DNA from: Firmicutes bacterium UBA6811 | GTDB lineage: Bacteria > Bacillota > SHA-98 > UBA4971 | DNA: 5,455 bases | Direction: 5' to 3' | Assembly (NCBI GenBank): GCA_002452295.1 | Contig: DKEX01000049.1 | Location: 1 to 5,455 of the forward strand | Shown: positions 5,381 to 5,455 of the stretch, piece after piece | Layout: the number at the start of each line of letters is the position of its first letter | How positions within the stretch are numbered: the stretch's first letter is position 1 | The notes under the pieces: generated by a model | What the model was told of the DNA's origin: nothing | The model's input: only the letters and a program-made list of their open reading frames with translations | Databases searched by the model: none | Program-made: the position numbers and the translations under genes

Positions 5381-5455
5381 GCCCCTTGCCGGCGCCGCCC
5401 CCGGGTAGCGCCGCCACCCGCCCACCGACTCACCCACCACCCGCCCGCCCTTGCC

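Noticed and set aside
5391..5412. Possible terminator after the AraC gene (GGCGC/GCGCC)
   Set aside because: The stem is only 5 bp with a 12-nt loop and no T-run; the C-rich tail to the window end gives no support.
4400..5440. Minus-strand open frame of 346 codons opposite the AraC regulator
   Set aside because: It is antisense to a well-supported PocR-AraC protein and has no recognisable domain.

Overview
The window is GC-rich and compactly coded, apart from one roughly 480-base gap. Its gene content is a XylR-type ROK repressor, a xylose-isomerase-like TIM-barrel protein, a beta-phosphoglucomutase, a PocR-domain AraC regulator and a small DUF3795 protein. This set, together with mostly GGAG-type ribosome binding sites and a xyl-operator-like palindrome, suggests a high-GC member of the Bacillota (Clostridia-like or a related thermophilic lineage). 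That assignment is inference from gene families, not from a marker gene.

Left part (1-2389) is entirely on the minus strand. In transcription order it holds a DUF3795 cysteine-rich protein (2389-2036) behind a near-consensus sigma-A promoter (2490-2462). Next comes a ROK-family transcriptional repressor (1742-387), and then the first 71 codons of a xylose-isomerase-like TIM-barrel enzyme that runs off the left edge (214-1). A 21-bp palindrome at 1760-1780, just upstream of the ROK start, has the arms and spacing of the Bacillus XylR operator. A second, LacI/CcpA-like palindrome (315-332) lies between the ROK gene and the TIM-barrel gene. The ROK protein carries an unusual 42-residue Gln/Glu/Gly-rich insertion after its zinc motif.

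Middle part (2547-3345) holds a remnant of a sensor histidine kinase on the minus strand: only the C-terminal ATP-binding half is recognisable, without its N box or dimerisation domain. It is followed by about 480 bases with no convincing gene. This stretch contains a cluster of inverted repeats, including two related GGTC/GACC hairpin motifs and a perfect 11-bp stem with a 4-base loop.

Right part (3346-5380) is a plus-strand pair, beta-phosphoglucomutase (pgmB-like) followed 28 nt later by a PocR-AraC regulator, probably one operon.

Together the window looks like a sugar-utilisation neighbourhood: a sugar-sensing repressor with its own operator beside an isomerase-like enzyme, and diverging from it a phosphosugar mutase that would feed glucose 6-phosphate to glycolysis, paired with its own candidate regulator. 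I found no clearly new biological system. The most distinctive items are the ROK low-complexity insert, the xyl-type operator and the structured non-coding stretch.
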